Below the pieces are notes generated by a model. The model was not told the origin of the DNA, searched no databases, and saw only the letters and a list, made by a program, of their open reading frames with translations. Made by a program: the position numbers and the translations under genes. DNA of 64,000 nt from positions 1,426,001 to 1,490,000 of the forward strand of contig OZ007034.1 in NCBI GenBank assembly GCA_963931635.1, written 5' to 3'. Of the stretch, positions 1 through 8,153 are shown one piece after another. The stretch's first letter is position 1; each line of letters opens with the position of its first letter. This DNA is from Caccoplasma sp905210875. Its GTDB lineage: Bacteria > Bacteroidota > Bacteroidia > Bacteroidales > UBA11471.

Positions 1-44
1 ATTTGTAAAAAAACTCTATCTTCGTTCACAAATCGGGCAGTAGT

Positions 45-1130
45 ATGGAAAAGAACGCAAAAATCTATGTCGCCGGCCATCGAGGGCTGGTGGGCTCTGC
101 CATCTGGAACAACCTGCGTGCCAAGGGCTACACCTCACTGGTGGGCCGCACGCATGCCGAGCTCGACCTGCTCGACGGTGTCGCCGTGAAACGTTTCTTC
201 GACGAGGAACAGCCCGATTATGTCATCTTGGCCGCCGCCCATGTGGGGGGTATTTGGGCCAACAACACCTACCGGGCCGATTTCATATATGAAAACTTGC
301 AGATACAGCAGAATGTCATCGGTGAGGCCTTCCGCCATCAGGTCAAGAAGATGCTCGTGCTGGGGTCGACCTGTATCTATCCGCGCGACTGTCCGCAGCC
401 CATCAAGGAAGAGTATCTGCTGACCGGGCCGCTCGAATATACCAACGAGCCGTATGCCTTGTCGAAAATTGTCGGCTTGAAGATGTGCGAGAGTTTCAAC
501 CTGCAATACGGCACCAATTACCTGGCCGTGATGCCCACCAACTTGTACGGGCCCAACGACAATTTCCATCTCGAAAACTCCCATGTCATGCCGGCCATGA
601 TACGCAAGATATTCCTGGCCCACTGCCTGCGCGAGGACAACTGGGAGGCTGTGCGGGCCGATATGGACTGCCGCCCTGTCGAGGGTGTAACCGGTGCTGC
701 CGACAAGGATACAATCGTGTCCACGCTTCGACGCTACGGCATTGCAGCCGAGGCGGTAACCCTGTGGGGAACGGGCCGTCCGCTGAGAGAGTTCCTCTGG
801 TCCGAAGAGATGGCCGATGCCAGCGTCTTCGTGATGGAGCAGGTCGATTTCAAGGATCTCGTCGGTACCTCAAAGGAGGTGCGCAACTGCCATATCAATA
901 TCGGTACCGGCAAAGAGATATCCATCGGCAACCTGGCCCGGCTCATTGTCGACACGGTCGGTTACCGGGGCCGTCTGCAATTCGATGCTACCAAGCCCGA
1001 CGGCACCCCCCGCAAGCTGTGCGATGTAACCCGTCTGCACCGTCTCGGCTGGCATCATAAAATAGAAATCGAGGAGGGCGTCGGACGCCTGTATCGCTGG
1101 TATGCTAACAGTATAAACCCATCGTTATGA
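45..1130 (+). CDS. fcl: GDP-L-fucose synthase
   Basis: This NADPH-dependent epimerase/reductase converts GDP-4-keto-6-deoxy-mannose to GDP-L-fucose in the cytoplasm, for fucosylated surface glycans. The 361-residue protein is an extended SDR. It has the Rossmann motif GHRGLVG at residues 11-17, the catalytic Ser in GSTCIYP near 108, and the YxxxK pair Y137/K141. It is longer than the roughly 320-residue E. coli enzyme because of an insertion around residues 200-240, which I believe is common in Bacteroidales forms. Its last codon overlaps the manC start (ATGA), so the two are translationally coupled. The usual partner gmd is not seen and may lie upstream of the window. Confidence 0.95.
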   Translation: MEKNAKIYVAGHRGLVGSAIWNNLRAKGYTSLVGRTHAELDLLDGVAVKRFFDEEQPDYVILAAAHVGGIWANNTYRADFIYENLQIQQNVIGEAFRHQVKKMLVLGSTCIYPRDCPQPIKEEYLLTGPLEYTNEPYALSKIVGLKMCESFNLQYGTNYLAVMPTNLYGPNDNFHLENSHVMPAMIRKIFLAHCLREDNWEAVRADMDCRPVEGVTGAADKDTIVSTLRRYGIAAEAVTLWGTGRPLREFLWSEEMADASVFVMEQVDFKDLVGTSKEVRNCHINIGTGKEISIGNLARLIVDTVGYRGRLQFDATKPDGTPRKLCDVTRLHRLGWHHKIEIEEGVGRLYRWYANSINPSL

Positions 1131-2479
1131 GAATCATATTATTGTCGGGCGGCTCGGGAAAACGCCTCTGGCCGTTGTCAAACGACGCCCGCTCCAAGCA
1201 GTTCCTTAAATTGTTGAAAGCCCCCGACGGCTCCCGTGAGTCGATGTTGCAGCGTGTGGTGCGGCAAATCAAGGCCTCGGGTCTCGATGCCTCCATTACC
1301 GTCGCAACCAGCGTGTCGCAGAAAGATGCCATCACCACGCAGCTCGGTGCCCATGTCGATGTCGTTACCGAGCCCGAACGCCGCAGCACTTTCCCGGCCA
1401 TTGCCCTGGCCGTAACCCATCTCTTGAAGGAGAAGCAGTGCCGTCGCGACGAAGTGGTGGTGGTGATGCCCATCGACCCCTATACCGAGAGCGGCTATTT
1501 CGACGTCATCGCACAGATGGCGGAGGCTGCCGAGAAGGGGGTGGCCGACCTCGTGCTCATGGGCATACGTCCCACGCGGCCCTCGTCGAAGTTTGGCTAT
1601 ATCGTGCCCGACACGACCCGGCAGGGGGTGGCTTACCTCCCCGTGGCCCGTTTTGTGGAGAAGCCCGAGATACAATATGCCGAGAGACTGATACATGACG
1701 GAGCCCTGTGGAACGGTGGTGTCTTTGCCTTCAAACTTGGTTTCCTCGACGATTATATTGCCCGCTACGTCAATGCCTCTACTTTCGACGAGTTGCGGGC
1801 ACGTTACCTCGAACTGCCCAAAATCAGCTTCGACTACGAGGTGGCAGAGAAGACCTCGTCGGTCGTGGTTGTACCTTTCAGTGGAAAATGGAAAGACCTC
1901 GGCACCTGGAACAGCCTCACCGAGGAGATGCCCGACTGCACCATCGGCAATGCCGTCGTGGGAGAAGATTCCGACGGTACCCATGTGGTGAATGAGTTGG
2001 AGATACCCATTGTATGTCTGGGCATGAAAAACGCCGTCGTGGCAGCCAGTCCCGACGGTATTTTGGTGAGCGACAAAAACTCCTGTGCCCAGCTCAAATC
2101 CTATGCCTCCCGTTTTGCCTCCCGACCCATGTACGAGGAGCGTCGCTGGGGTACCTACAAGGTGATGGGCAACAACGTGCTGCCCGACGGTTACCGGGCC
2201 CTGACCAAGTTGCTTTGCATCAAGGCCGGATGCAACATCAGCTACCAGTATCACAACCGTCGCGAGGAGGTGTGGACCTTTATCGACGGCCGGGGAGAGC
2301 TGGTACTCGACGGCCGTGCCGTAGAGGTGGGCCGTGGCGATGTCATACACATCAAGGTGGGGCAGAAGCATGCCGTGCGCGCCATTACCGACTTGCAGAT
2401 TATCGAGGTGCAGATGGGCAGCGAACTTGTCGAAGAAGACATCGTGCGGCTCGACTGGGAGTGGCCCGGCAAAGCGTAA
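1127..2479 (+). CDS. manC: Mannose-1-phosphate guanylyltransferase (ManC-type, GT-A plus cupin)
   Basis: It makes GDP-mannose from mannose-1-phosphate and GTP, the precursor used by the GDP-fucose pathway. The N-terminal nucleotidyltransferase domain begins with SGGSGKRLWPLS (residues 6-17) and has the sugar-binding FVEKP loop and the WNGGVFAFK segment. The C-terminal third is a cupin-like mannose-6-phosphate isomerase type II domain (QYHNRREEVW region). At 450 residues it is slightly short of the usual 470 or so of bifunctional ManC, so isomerase activity is likely but not certain. The ATG overlaps the fcl stop. GC content and codon use drop sharply just after this gene. Confidence 0.93.
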   Translation: MRIILLSGGSGKRLWPLSNDARSKQFLKLLKAPDGSRESMLQRVVRQIKASGLDASITVATSVSQKDAITTQLGAHVDVVTEPERRSTFPAIALAVTHLLKEKQCRRDEVVVVMPIDPYTESGYFDVIAQMAEAAEKGVADLVLMGIRPTRPSSKFGYIVPDTTRQGVAYLPVARFVEKPEIQYAERLIHDGALWNGGVFAFKLGFLDDYIARYVNASTFDELRARYLELPKISFDYEVAEKTSSVVVVPFSGKWKDLGTWNSLTEEMPDCTIGNAVVGEDSDGTHVVNELEIPIVCLGMKNAVVAASPDGILVSDKNSCAQLKSYASRFASRPMYEERRWGTYKVMGNNVLPDGYRALTKLLCIKAGCNISYQYHNRREEVWTFIDGRGELVLDGRAVEVGRGDVIHIKVGQKHAVRAITDLQIIEVQMGSELVEEDIVRLDWEWPGKA

Positions 2480-2527
2480 TATGATTGCGGCGCCGGCATT
2501 TATTAATTTAAAGCTTGGATAATAAAA

Positions 2528-2815
2528 ATGGGATTATTTGATTTTATCAAGCATAAAGAACTAACGGAAATAGCTATTTTGAGAAAAGAGTTAGAAATAG
2601 CAAAGGAGAAAGAAGAGTGTCTTTCTTCTGAAGTAATTAAACTTAAATCACAATGTGAAGAACTTTCGAAATATGAGAAAATTGCTGATATAGAAAAGGA
2701 AAAAGAGAAAATTATTTTATTTATAAATGAGCAGAATGTAAAATATGAACATGAAAAACAGAAATATTCAGACGAAATAATTCAAATAGAAGATAAACGA
2801 GGTTACGCCATTTAG
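2528..2815 (+). pseudogene. DUF4041/T5orf172 GIY-YIG gene, 5' fragment (piece 1 of 3)
   Basis: This is the N-terminal coiled-coil part (starting MGLFDFIKHKELTE) of a DUF4041 plus T5orf172 (GIY-YIG nuclease-like) protein. The native frame runs to about 2797 (codons GAA GAT AAA). The last six codons to the TAG at 2813 come from the left end of integrative element 1. The continuation lies at 12119 and the C-terminal domain at 20646. Joining 2528-2797, 12119-12772 and 20646-21101 gives one uninterrupted 459-residue frame, a normal length for this family. The gene is AT-rich compared with the manC operon, so it was probably foreign before it was interrupted. A truncated coiled-coil peptide may still be made. 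Confidence 0.85.
2787..2797 (+). repeat. Element 1 left attachment repeat (attL)
   Basis: TAGAAGATAAA here matches TAGAAAATAAA at 12108-12118 in 10 of 11 positions and in the same reading frame of the split gene (I-E-D-K against L-E-N-K). One mismatch inside the core is expected for IntDOT-like integrases, which tolerate heterology in the overlap region. Confidence 0.6.
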
Positions 2816-3023
2816 TGAAAATCAGTGCCAACTTACTGACAGATAGTGAATTATACCGCACTTCTCATAATGTTGCAGAATTGGTAAAAAGTAAAGATAT
2901 GCGGATTGCAGCAGGAGTTTGGTTTCCTAATAGTAACCCTGCAAACCTGCACTTTTAACGTATTATCGTGCTTTTGCGCCGTTCCGCTGCGGTTTGCTTA
3001 CAGCCATTTAGCGCATATGAAAC

Positions 3024-3031
3024 TAAATTTG
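3024..3031 (+). promoter_or_regulatory. Probable -7 box of the element 1 integrase promoter
   Basis: TAAATTTG fits the Bacteroidales -7 consensus TAnnTTTG and sits 20 nt before the integrase ATG. The sister element has TAATTTTG at 13007-13014 in the same place. No convincing -33 TTTG is at the right distance, so expression may need an activator. Confidence 0.35.
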
Positions 3032-3051
3032 CAACCAAAAAAGCAAGACGT

Positions 3052-4263
3052 ATGAGAGCAACTTTCAAAATCCTGTTCTTCGTGAACAGAAGCAAGGAGA
3101 AAAACGGTATTGTTCCCATCATGGGACGGGTTACAATCAACGGGAGCAAGGCACAGTTCAGTTGCAAGCATTCCGTGGCGGTGGACATGTGGGACACCAA
3201 GGCAAACAGGGTGAAAGGCAAGAGCAAGGAAGCCCGTGACATCAACTTTGCGCTTGACAACATCAAGGCGCAGCTTATCAAGCATTACCAGCGCATATCC
3301 GACCGTGAAGCGTTTGTAACGGCGGAAATGGTGCGTAATGCCTATCAGGGTATCGGTACGGAATATGAAACGCTGCTTCGTGCCTTTGACAAGCATAACA
3401 GCGACTTTTCCAAACGTATCGGCAAAGACAGGGTAAAGGAAACCTTGTACAAGCATACCATAGCCCGTAACCACGTGGCAGAGTTCATCAAGTATTATTA
3501 CAAGCGCAATGATATTGGCATGAATGAGTTGACAGAGGATTTCTTAAACCAATACTGCATCTATCTCCGTAACGAAGTCGGCATACAACAGTCCACCGTA
3601 AGGCTATACTGCACACCGTTGAAAACCATCGTCACCCATGCGCACAAGAACGGTTTGATACCGAGAGACCCATTCGCAAACGTCCATGTCAGCGGGGGAA
3701 CAAAGGAACGTGAATTCTTGACGGAAGAGGAAGTGCGTAGGCTTATGTCGCATAAGTTTGATGACCCTACAAAAACTTTGGTCAGGGATATTTTCGCCTT
3801 TGGATGTCTGACGGGAATATCATTCGTTGACATAAAGAACCTGACCACTGATAACATTGTCATTATCAATGGTGGAAAATGGATTTCATCTGTACGCCAC
3901 AAGACAGGGATTCCGTTCCGTGTAAAACTGATGGAGAGTGCCTGTAAGATAATCGACCGTTACGAGCCGTTCCGCAGAGGTAAACGGCTGTTCAATGTCT
4001 ATGCCAATGCGTGGACGAATATGAAACTGAAAGAAATAGCAGAGGAATGCTCTATAAATAAGCGGCTTACCTTTCATATGAGCCGCCATTCGTATGCGGT
4101 AATGGCAATATCAAACGGTATGCCGATAGAGAGCGTGAGCAAGGTCTTGGGACACACAAAAATTACAACGACCCAACACTACGCAAAAATCACGATGGAA
4201 AAGTTGGATAAGGATTTTTCCATGTTGGAGAGTAAAATCGGCAACAGCATGACACTTGCGTAA
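3052..4263 (+). CDS. Tyrosine site-specific integrase of element 1
   Basis: This 403-residue tyrosine recombinase presumably integrates and excises element 1. It has the Bacteroidetes integrase layout: an arm-binding N-terminus (MRATFKILFFVNRSKEKNG), a SAM-like core-binding domain, and a catalytic domain with HMSRHS (H-x-x-R), LGHT and the nucleophile Tyr in HYAKIT. The first catalytic Arg is replaced by Ser (TGISFVDIKNL), as known for IntDOT. An in-frame extension reaches 2968, but the ATG at 3052 matches the start of the sister integrase at 13035. The two integrases are clearly related but diverged, consistent with their similar but non-identical sites in the same gene. Confidence 0.92.
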   Translation: MRATFKILFFVNRSKEKNGIVPIMGRVTINGSKAQFSCKHSVAVDMWDTKANRVKGKSKEARDINFALDNIKAQLIKHYQRISDREAFVTAEMVRNAYQGIGTEYETLLRAFDKHNSDFSKRIGKDRVKETLYKHTIARNHVAEFIKYYYKRNDIGMNELTEDFLNQYCIYLRNEVGIQQSTVRLYCTPLKTIVTHAHKNGLIPRDPFANVHVSGGTKEREFLTEEEVRRLMSHKFDDPTKTLVRDIFAFGCLTGISFVDIKNLTTDNIVIINGGKWISSVRHKTGIPFRVKLMESACKIIDRYEPFRRGKRLFNVYANAWTNMKLKEIAEECSINKRLTFHMSRHSYAVMAISNGMPIESVSKVLGHTKITTTQHYAKITMEKLDKDFSMLESKIGNSMTLA

Positions 4264-4282
4264 CCGATAATATATAATTGCC

Positions 4283-4648
4283 ATGCAGAAGAATATCATT
4301 ACAATAGACACACAAGAAATAGTGCATATTCCTTGTGCGGACGTATGGATGAGCGAAATGGAATTGGTGGAGTTCTTCGATGTAATTGCTCCGACACTCC
4401 GTGCCGCCATCCGAGCCGTGTTCAAAAGCGGAGTGTTGAAACCTTGCGAGGTGGAAAGGCACACCAAACTGTCCAACGGTTATTATGCAGAAGCGTATGC
4501 CCTGCCGATGGTCGTGGCACTTGCTTTCCACATCAACACGCCCAATGCAGCAAGGATGCGTAATGCCCTGTTGGAAAGGCTGTGCTTGCGAAAAGAAAGG
4601 CAAGTCTTGTGGGTATCGTTAAGCGACAAGCAACCGTGTAAATGTTAA
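4283..4648 (+). CDS. RhuM-like small protein, possible DNA-binding or excision factor
   Basis: This 121-residue protein has the pattern of the RhuM (virulence protein) family: an HTH-like start (WMSEMELVEFFDV...LRAAIRAVFKSG), then a SNGYYAEAYALPMVV segment like the family's YNLDAII region, and a final MRNALLERL helix. It starts 19 nt after the integrase stop and ends just before a strong terminator, so it is cotranscribed with int. A close homologue follows the second integrase at 14248. The position suggests a directionality factor or regulator, but no function is established from sequence. Confidence 0.6.
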   Translation: MQKNIITIDTQEIVHIPCADVWMSEMELVEFFDVIAPTLRAAIRAVFKSGVLKPCEVERHTKLSNGYYAEAYALPMVVALAFHINTPNAARMRNALLERLCLRKERQVLWVSLSDKQPCKC

Positions 4649-4712
4649 TGGACGCAATTATTCGTCAATACATCCATTCACCAATACGCCCGTGCATTCA
4701 CACAATCCTCTT

Positions 4713-4750
4713 AGCCCGAAGAAGTGCGGTTTTGCTTCTTCGGGCTTTTT
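4713..4750 (+). terminator. Rho-independent terminator after int-RhuM of element 1
   Basis: Perfect 12-bp stem AGCCCGAAGAAG / CTTCTTCGGGCT followed by TTTTT. The same hairpin is kept in element 2 at 14667-14706. Confidence 0.9.
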
Positions 4751-4863
4751 CTTTTCGCCATTTTAAGGCTGATTTTGTCCATCCTGCTACATTTTCTTAT
4801 CCGTCAGGTTCTTTTGCTCCGTTCTGCATAGTTTTACGTATCAAGGTTTTAGCCGTCCTGCCG

Positions 4864-4871
4864 TAGCTTTG
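4864..4871 (+). promoter_or_regulatory. Candidate -7 box before the element 1 primase
   Basis: TAGCTTTG fits TAnnTTTG and lies about 60 nt before the primase start. The same box and surrounding sequence are kept in element 2 (14817-14824). A good -33 motif is not evident. Confidence 0.35.
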
Positions 4872-4931
4872 CAACCATGTTCAATCCGCTTGCCGACAAT
4901 ACGTTGGCGGCACAAAAATTATATTAAAAAC

Positions 4932-6125
4932 ATGGAGAAAAAAGAAGAATTCATCCGAGTAGGCACCACGCTCTACAAGATTGTGAACCAGCCCCGCATC
5001 GACGGCGGCTATGTGAGGAAACGCATCGCATGGAACTCCGAGACCCTGCGGCAGGACTACGGCAAGGACTACATGGCGGGCATCCCGAAGTATGACGGCT
5101 TCTGTACCGTACCCGACCATGTGGGATACAAGCCCGTAGTCGGCAAGTTCCTCAACCTCTACGAGCCGATAAACCATGTTCCCGTGCAGGGCGACTTCCC
5201 CTGCATCCGCTCGTTGGTGGAACACATCTTCGGCGAACAGTACGAGTTGGGCATGGACTATTTGCAGTTGCTCTACCTCTATCCCGTTCAGAAACTGCCC
5301 ATCCTCCTGCTCGTGTCCGAAGAGAGGAATACGGGCAAAAGCACGTTCCTGAACTTCCTGAAAGCCGTATTCCAAAACAACGTGACTTTCAACACCAACG
5401 AGGACTTCCGCAGCCAGTTCAATTCCGACTGGGCGGGCAAGTTGCTCATCATGGTGGACGAGGTGCTGCTCAACCGCCGTGAGGACAGCGAGAGGTTGAA
5501 GAACCTAAGCACCACGCTTTCCTACAAGGTGGAGGCGAAAGGCAAAGACCGTGACGAGATAGGCTTCTTCGCCAAGTTCGTGCTTTGCTCCAACAACGAA
5601 CACCTGCCCGTCATCATTGACGCTGGGGAAACACGATATTGGGTACGGAAGATTGTTCCGTTACGGAATGACGATACCGACTTCCTGCAAAAACTGAAAG
5701 CGGAGATACCCGCTTTTCTCCATTTCCTGCAACACAGACAGCCATCCACCAAGAAGGAAAGCCGTATGTGGTTCAATCCGAAGCTGCTGGAGACGGATGC
5801 CCTGCGGAAGATTATTCGAAGCAACCGTAACCGTTTGGAGATAGAGATGGGAGAACTGTTGCTCGACATCATGGCAAGCGTGAATGTTGAGTCTGTTTCT
5901 TTTTGCCTCAATGACATCATCCCGTTGCTTGTCTGCTCACAAGTCAAGGTGGAGAAGTCACAGGTTCGGAAAGTGGTGCAGGAGTGTTGGAAGCTGGCTC
6001 CTGCATCCAATTCGCTTTCCTACACCACCTACCAATACGACTACAACCGCGAGTGCCGTTACTCACCCGTAAGGAGGATTGGACGCTACTATACGGTAAG
6101 TAAGGAACAGTTGGAAACACTCTGA
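4932..6125 (+). CDS. Primase-helicase (VapE/DUF5906-like, SF3-type ATPase), element 1
   Basis: This 397-residue protein resembles the helicase half of plasmid/phage primase-helicases. It has a Walker A-like SEERNTGKSTF followed by Walker B LLIMVDEV, then a sensor region FVLCSNNEHLP. It probably supports replication of the excised circle or lagging-strand synthesis after mobilization. An in-frame upstream extension exists, but the ATG at 4932 aligns with the start at 14885 in element 2. Apart from the first few residues, the two copies have the same protein sequence. The next ORF begins 12 nt downstream. Confidence 0.8.
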   Translation: MEKKEEFIRVGTTLYKIVNQPRIDGGYVRKRIAWNSETLRQDYGKDYMAGIPKYDGFCTVPDHVGYKPVVGKFLNLYEPINHVPVQGDFPCIRSLVEHIFGEQYELGMDYLQLLYLYPVQKLPILLLVSEERNTGKSTFLNFLKAVFQNNVTFNTNEDFRSQFNSDWAGKLLIMVDEVLLNRREDSERLKNLSTTLSYKVEAKGKDRDEIGFFAKFVLCSNNEHLPVIIDAGETRYWVRKIVPLRNDDTDFLQKLKAEIPAFLHFLQHRQPSTKKESRMWFNPKLLETDALRKIIRSNRNRLEIEMGELLLDIMASVNVESVSFCLNDIIPLLVCSQVKVEKSQVRKVVQECWKLAPASNSLSYTTYQYDYNRECRYSPVRRIGRYYTVSKEQLETL

Positions 6126-6137
6126 TATTTTGATGAA

Positions 6138-6545
6138 ATGATGAAAGCATATATAAACATAAAGAATGACAGCGACTTACATTCTCATCAAACGCTCAAC
6201 AAAAGGATTTGGCTGATGAAAAGAGAAAGCGGATGCAGCCCCACACATCATTTTTCTTTTGGCGAGCGGTTTGATGAAACGCCGATGAAAGGATATTGCA
6301 ATGTATGTCAATGTGTTAGGATGTCCAATCATCAATTCATCGGATTTTCACTCCTCAACAAGTCCGTAGGGAAAGCAATAGAGGTGAACACTGCCATCCG
6401 CAGGCTGGTCGGACGGACTTCCGGTCTGCCGACCGACAAGGAAAAGCCTACATCGTGGCAAAAAGAAAAAGGCAACCAATGTCCGCCGACATCACCGCCG
6501 ACACCACCGCAGGCTTTTGGGGGACAAAAAGCCATAGCTCATTAG
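6138..6545 (+). CDS. Hypothetical 135-residue protein between primase and relaxase, element 1
   Basis: I recognise no family. The protein has a short CNVC segment (residues about 55-58) that could bind metal and a Pro-rich C-terminal tail. It follows the primase by 12 nt and ends at the start of the oriT-like inverted repeat. The copy at 16091 is identical, so there is no substitution pattern to test whether it is translated. Position suggests a mobilization accessory factor, but the ORF could also be non-functional. Confidence 0.4.
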   Translation: MMKAYINIKNDSDLHSHQTLNKRIWLMKRESGCSPTHHFSFGERFDETPMKGYCNVCQCVRMSNHQFIGFSLLNKSVGKAIEVNTAIRRLVGRTSGLPTDKEKPTSWQKEKGNQCPPTSPPTPPQAFGGQKAIAH

Positions 6546-6590
6546 GGCGTTTTCTTCACGCACCACTGACGCTAATGCTAAAAACGCCCC
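6545..6590. other. oriT-like inverted repeat upstream of relaxase, element 1
   Basis: GGGCGTTTT and AAAACGCCC form an inverted repeat around a 27-nt spacer, about 110 nt before the mob gene. MobV relaxases commonly nick at an inverted repeat just upstream of their own gene, so this is the best oriT candidate. It is identical in element 2. The nick site is not assigned. Confidence 0.45.
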
Positions 6591-6702
6591 AATGAGCCAG
6601 CGGGATTGCACCCCTCTGGACACCCCCGCTTGCCCCGTGCGGCTATGACCGCAGGCAGGCGGACACCGACAAACAAGTTTGCATAACCTCTAAAAACAAG
6701 AA

Positions 6703-8079
6703 ATGAACATGGGATATATCAGCATCCAAATCAACAAGGCGAAAGGGTCGGCTGACACGGGCGCATCCGACCACATAGAACGCAAGACCACACCCAAGAA
6801 CGCAGACCCCACACGCACCCACCTCAACCGTGAACTGGTGGAGTTTCCCGATGGCGTAGCAGACCGCACCGAGGCGATAAGCCACCGCATCCGCACGGCT
6901 GGCATCAAGCGGAAGATAACGCCCGACCAAGTAAGGGCAATCCGCATCGTGCTTTCAGGCACACACGAGGACATGATAAGAGTGCAAGACGAAGGCAGGC
7001 TAAACGAATGGTGCGATGACAACCTGCAATGGCTGCACCGCACATTCGGAAAGGAGAACACCGTATCGGCAGTGCTGCACATGGACGAGCACACACCGCA
7101 CATCCATGCCACGGTAGTGCCGATAGTGACGGGCGAACGCAGGAAGGCGAGGAGGAAGCAGGCGGAGGGCAAACGCACCTACCGCAAGAAAGCCAACGCC
7201 GTGCGTTTGTGTGCCGATGACCTCATGAGCCGTGAACGGCTTGTTGCCTACCACGACAGCTATGCCGCAGCGATGGCGAAGTACGGCTTGCAGCGTGGCA
7301 TACGGGGTTCGGAGGCACGGCACACCACCACCGCCCAATACTACCGTGACCTGAAACGGCAGACGGGAGAGCTTGAAACCAATGTTCGGCAGTTGCAGAC
7401 CGAACAGCAACAAGCGGAACGGCAGCTTGACGAAGTGCGGAAGGAAATCAAGTCGGAGAAGCTGGAAGCCGCCAAGACCGAGGCGAAAGCGGCACTCGTG
7501 GCAAAGGTCGGTTCTCTTTTGGGCAGCGGAAAGCTGAAAGAACTGGAAGCCGACAACCGCACCCTGCAAGGTGAGGTTGCCGCCCGTGACGAAAGCATCG
7601 AACTGTTGCAACGGCAGATGCAGCGTCAGCAGGAGGAACACCAACGGCAAGTGATGGAACTGCAAGCCAAGCACCGCAGGGAGATGTCGGACAAGGAAGC
7701 GGAACACCAAAAGGAAGTGTCATTCCTGAAATCCATCATCCAAAAAGCCCAAAAGTGGTTTCCGCTGTTCCAAGAACTGGTGTACATGGAGAGGTTCTGC
7801 CTTAAAGTCGGCTTCAACGAACGGCAGACCGCCACGCTCATCAGCGGTAAGCCGTTGTTCTACGAGGGCGAACTCTACTCGGAGGAACACAAGCGAAAGT
7901 TCACGACCGAAAGGGCGGGCTTCCAAGTGGTGAAAGACCCGAAAGACAGGTCTAAACTCGCACTTGCCATCAACGGGCAACCGATTGGCGAATGGTTCAA
8001 GGAGCAGTTTGGTAGGCTGTTTTCGTCCATTAGGAGGACTGTCGAGCCGCTTAGGAGAGGCAAGGGCATGGGGTTATAA
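6703..8079 (+). CDS. MobV-family (Pre/Mob) relaxase, element 1
   Basis: This 458-residue relaxase would nick oriT and pilot the strand during mobilization by a helper conjugation system. It has the N-terminal MobV signature (HIERKTTPKN...RTHLNREL) and the metal-binding motif HMDEHTPHIH at residues 126-135. A long coiled coil rich in Gln/Glu/Arg spans about residues 210-340. A second ATG two codons in is an alternative start. The first ~65 codons are identical to the copy at 16656, after which scattered substitutions accumulate. A large hairpin follows, then the convergent cargo genes. Confidence 0.88.
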   Translation: MNMGYISIQINKAKGSADTGASDHIERKTTPKNADPTRTHLNRELVEFPDGVADRTEAISHRIRTAGIKRKITPDQVRAIRIVLSGTHEDMIRVQDEGRLNEWCDDNLQWLHRTFGKENTVSAVLHMDEHTPHIHATVVPIVTGERRKARRKQAEGKRTYRKKANAVRLCADDLMSRERLVAYHDSYAAAMAKYGLQRGIRGSEARHTTTAQYYRDLKRQTGELETNVRQLQTEQQQAERQLDEVRKEIKSEKLEAAKTEAKAALVAKVGSLLGSGKLKELEADNRTLQGEVAARDESIELLQRQMQRQQEEHQRQVMELQAKHRREMSDKEAEHQKEVSFLKSIIQKAQKWFPLFQELVYMERFCLKVGFNERQTATLISGKPLFYEGELYSEEHKRKFTTERAGFQVVKDPKDRSKLALAINGQPIGEWFKEQFGRLFSSIRRTVEPLRRGKGMGL

Positions 8080-8087
8080 ACAATGAC

Positions 8088-8147
8088 AATGGAAGGGTAG
8101 CAAGTTTGTGTTTTGGGCAGACCAAAACCGCTTGCTACCCTCCCATT
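8088..8147. terminator. Large hairpin between relaxase and cargo, element 1
   Basis: GGTAGCAAG pairs with CTTGCTACC, with nested GTTTTGG / CCAAAAC and an outer AATGG / CCATT. It separates convergent mob and hsdS-like genes and probably terminates from both sides. Only a decayed version exists in element 2 (about 18040-18100), marking the backbone-cargo boundary. Confidence 0.6.
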
Positions 8148-8153
8148 GGCCGT

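Larger units (their letters stand above)
4932..8079 (+). repeat. 3.1-kb direct repeat between elements, copy 1
   Basis: Collinear with 14885-18032 at a constant offset of 9953 bp. By eye the block 5088-6899 is identical to 15041-16852, while both sides show scattered differences. Confidence 0.85.

Noticed and set aside
2815..2958. GTG-started 47-codon open frame at the left end of element 1
   Set aside because: Partly similar DNA before the second integrase (about 12890-12950) does not keep the frame, so this looks like a conserved non-coding element end rather than a gene.
4642..4866. 74-codon ORF between the RhuM-like gene and primase, and its counterpart near 14580
   Set aside because: Crosses the conserved terminator and the protein sequence is not conserved between the two elements.
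8088..8147. Insertion-sequence end
   Set aside because: No transposase or target duplication; the hairpin lies between convergent genes and behaves as a terminator.
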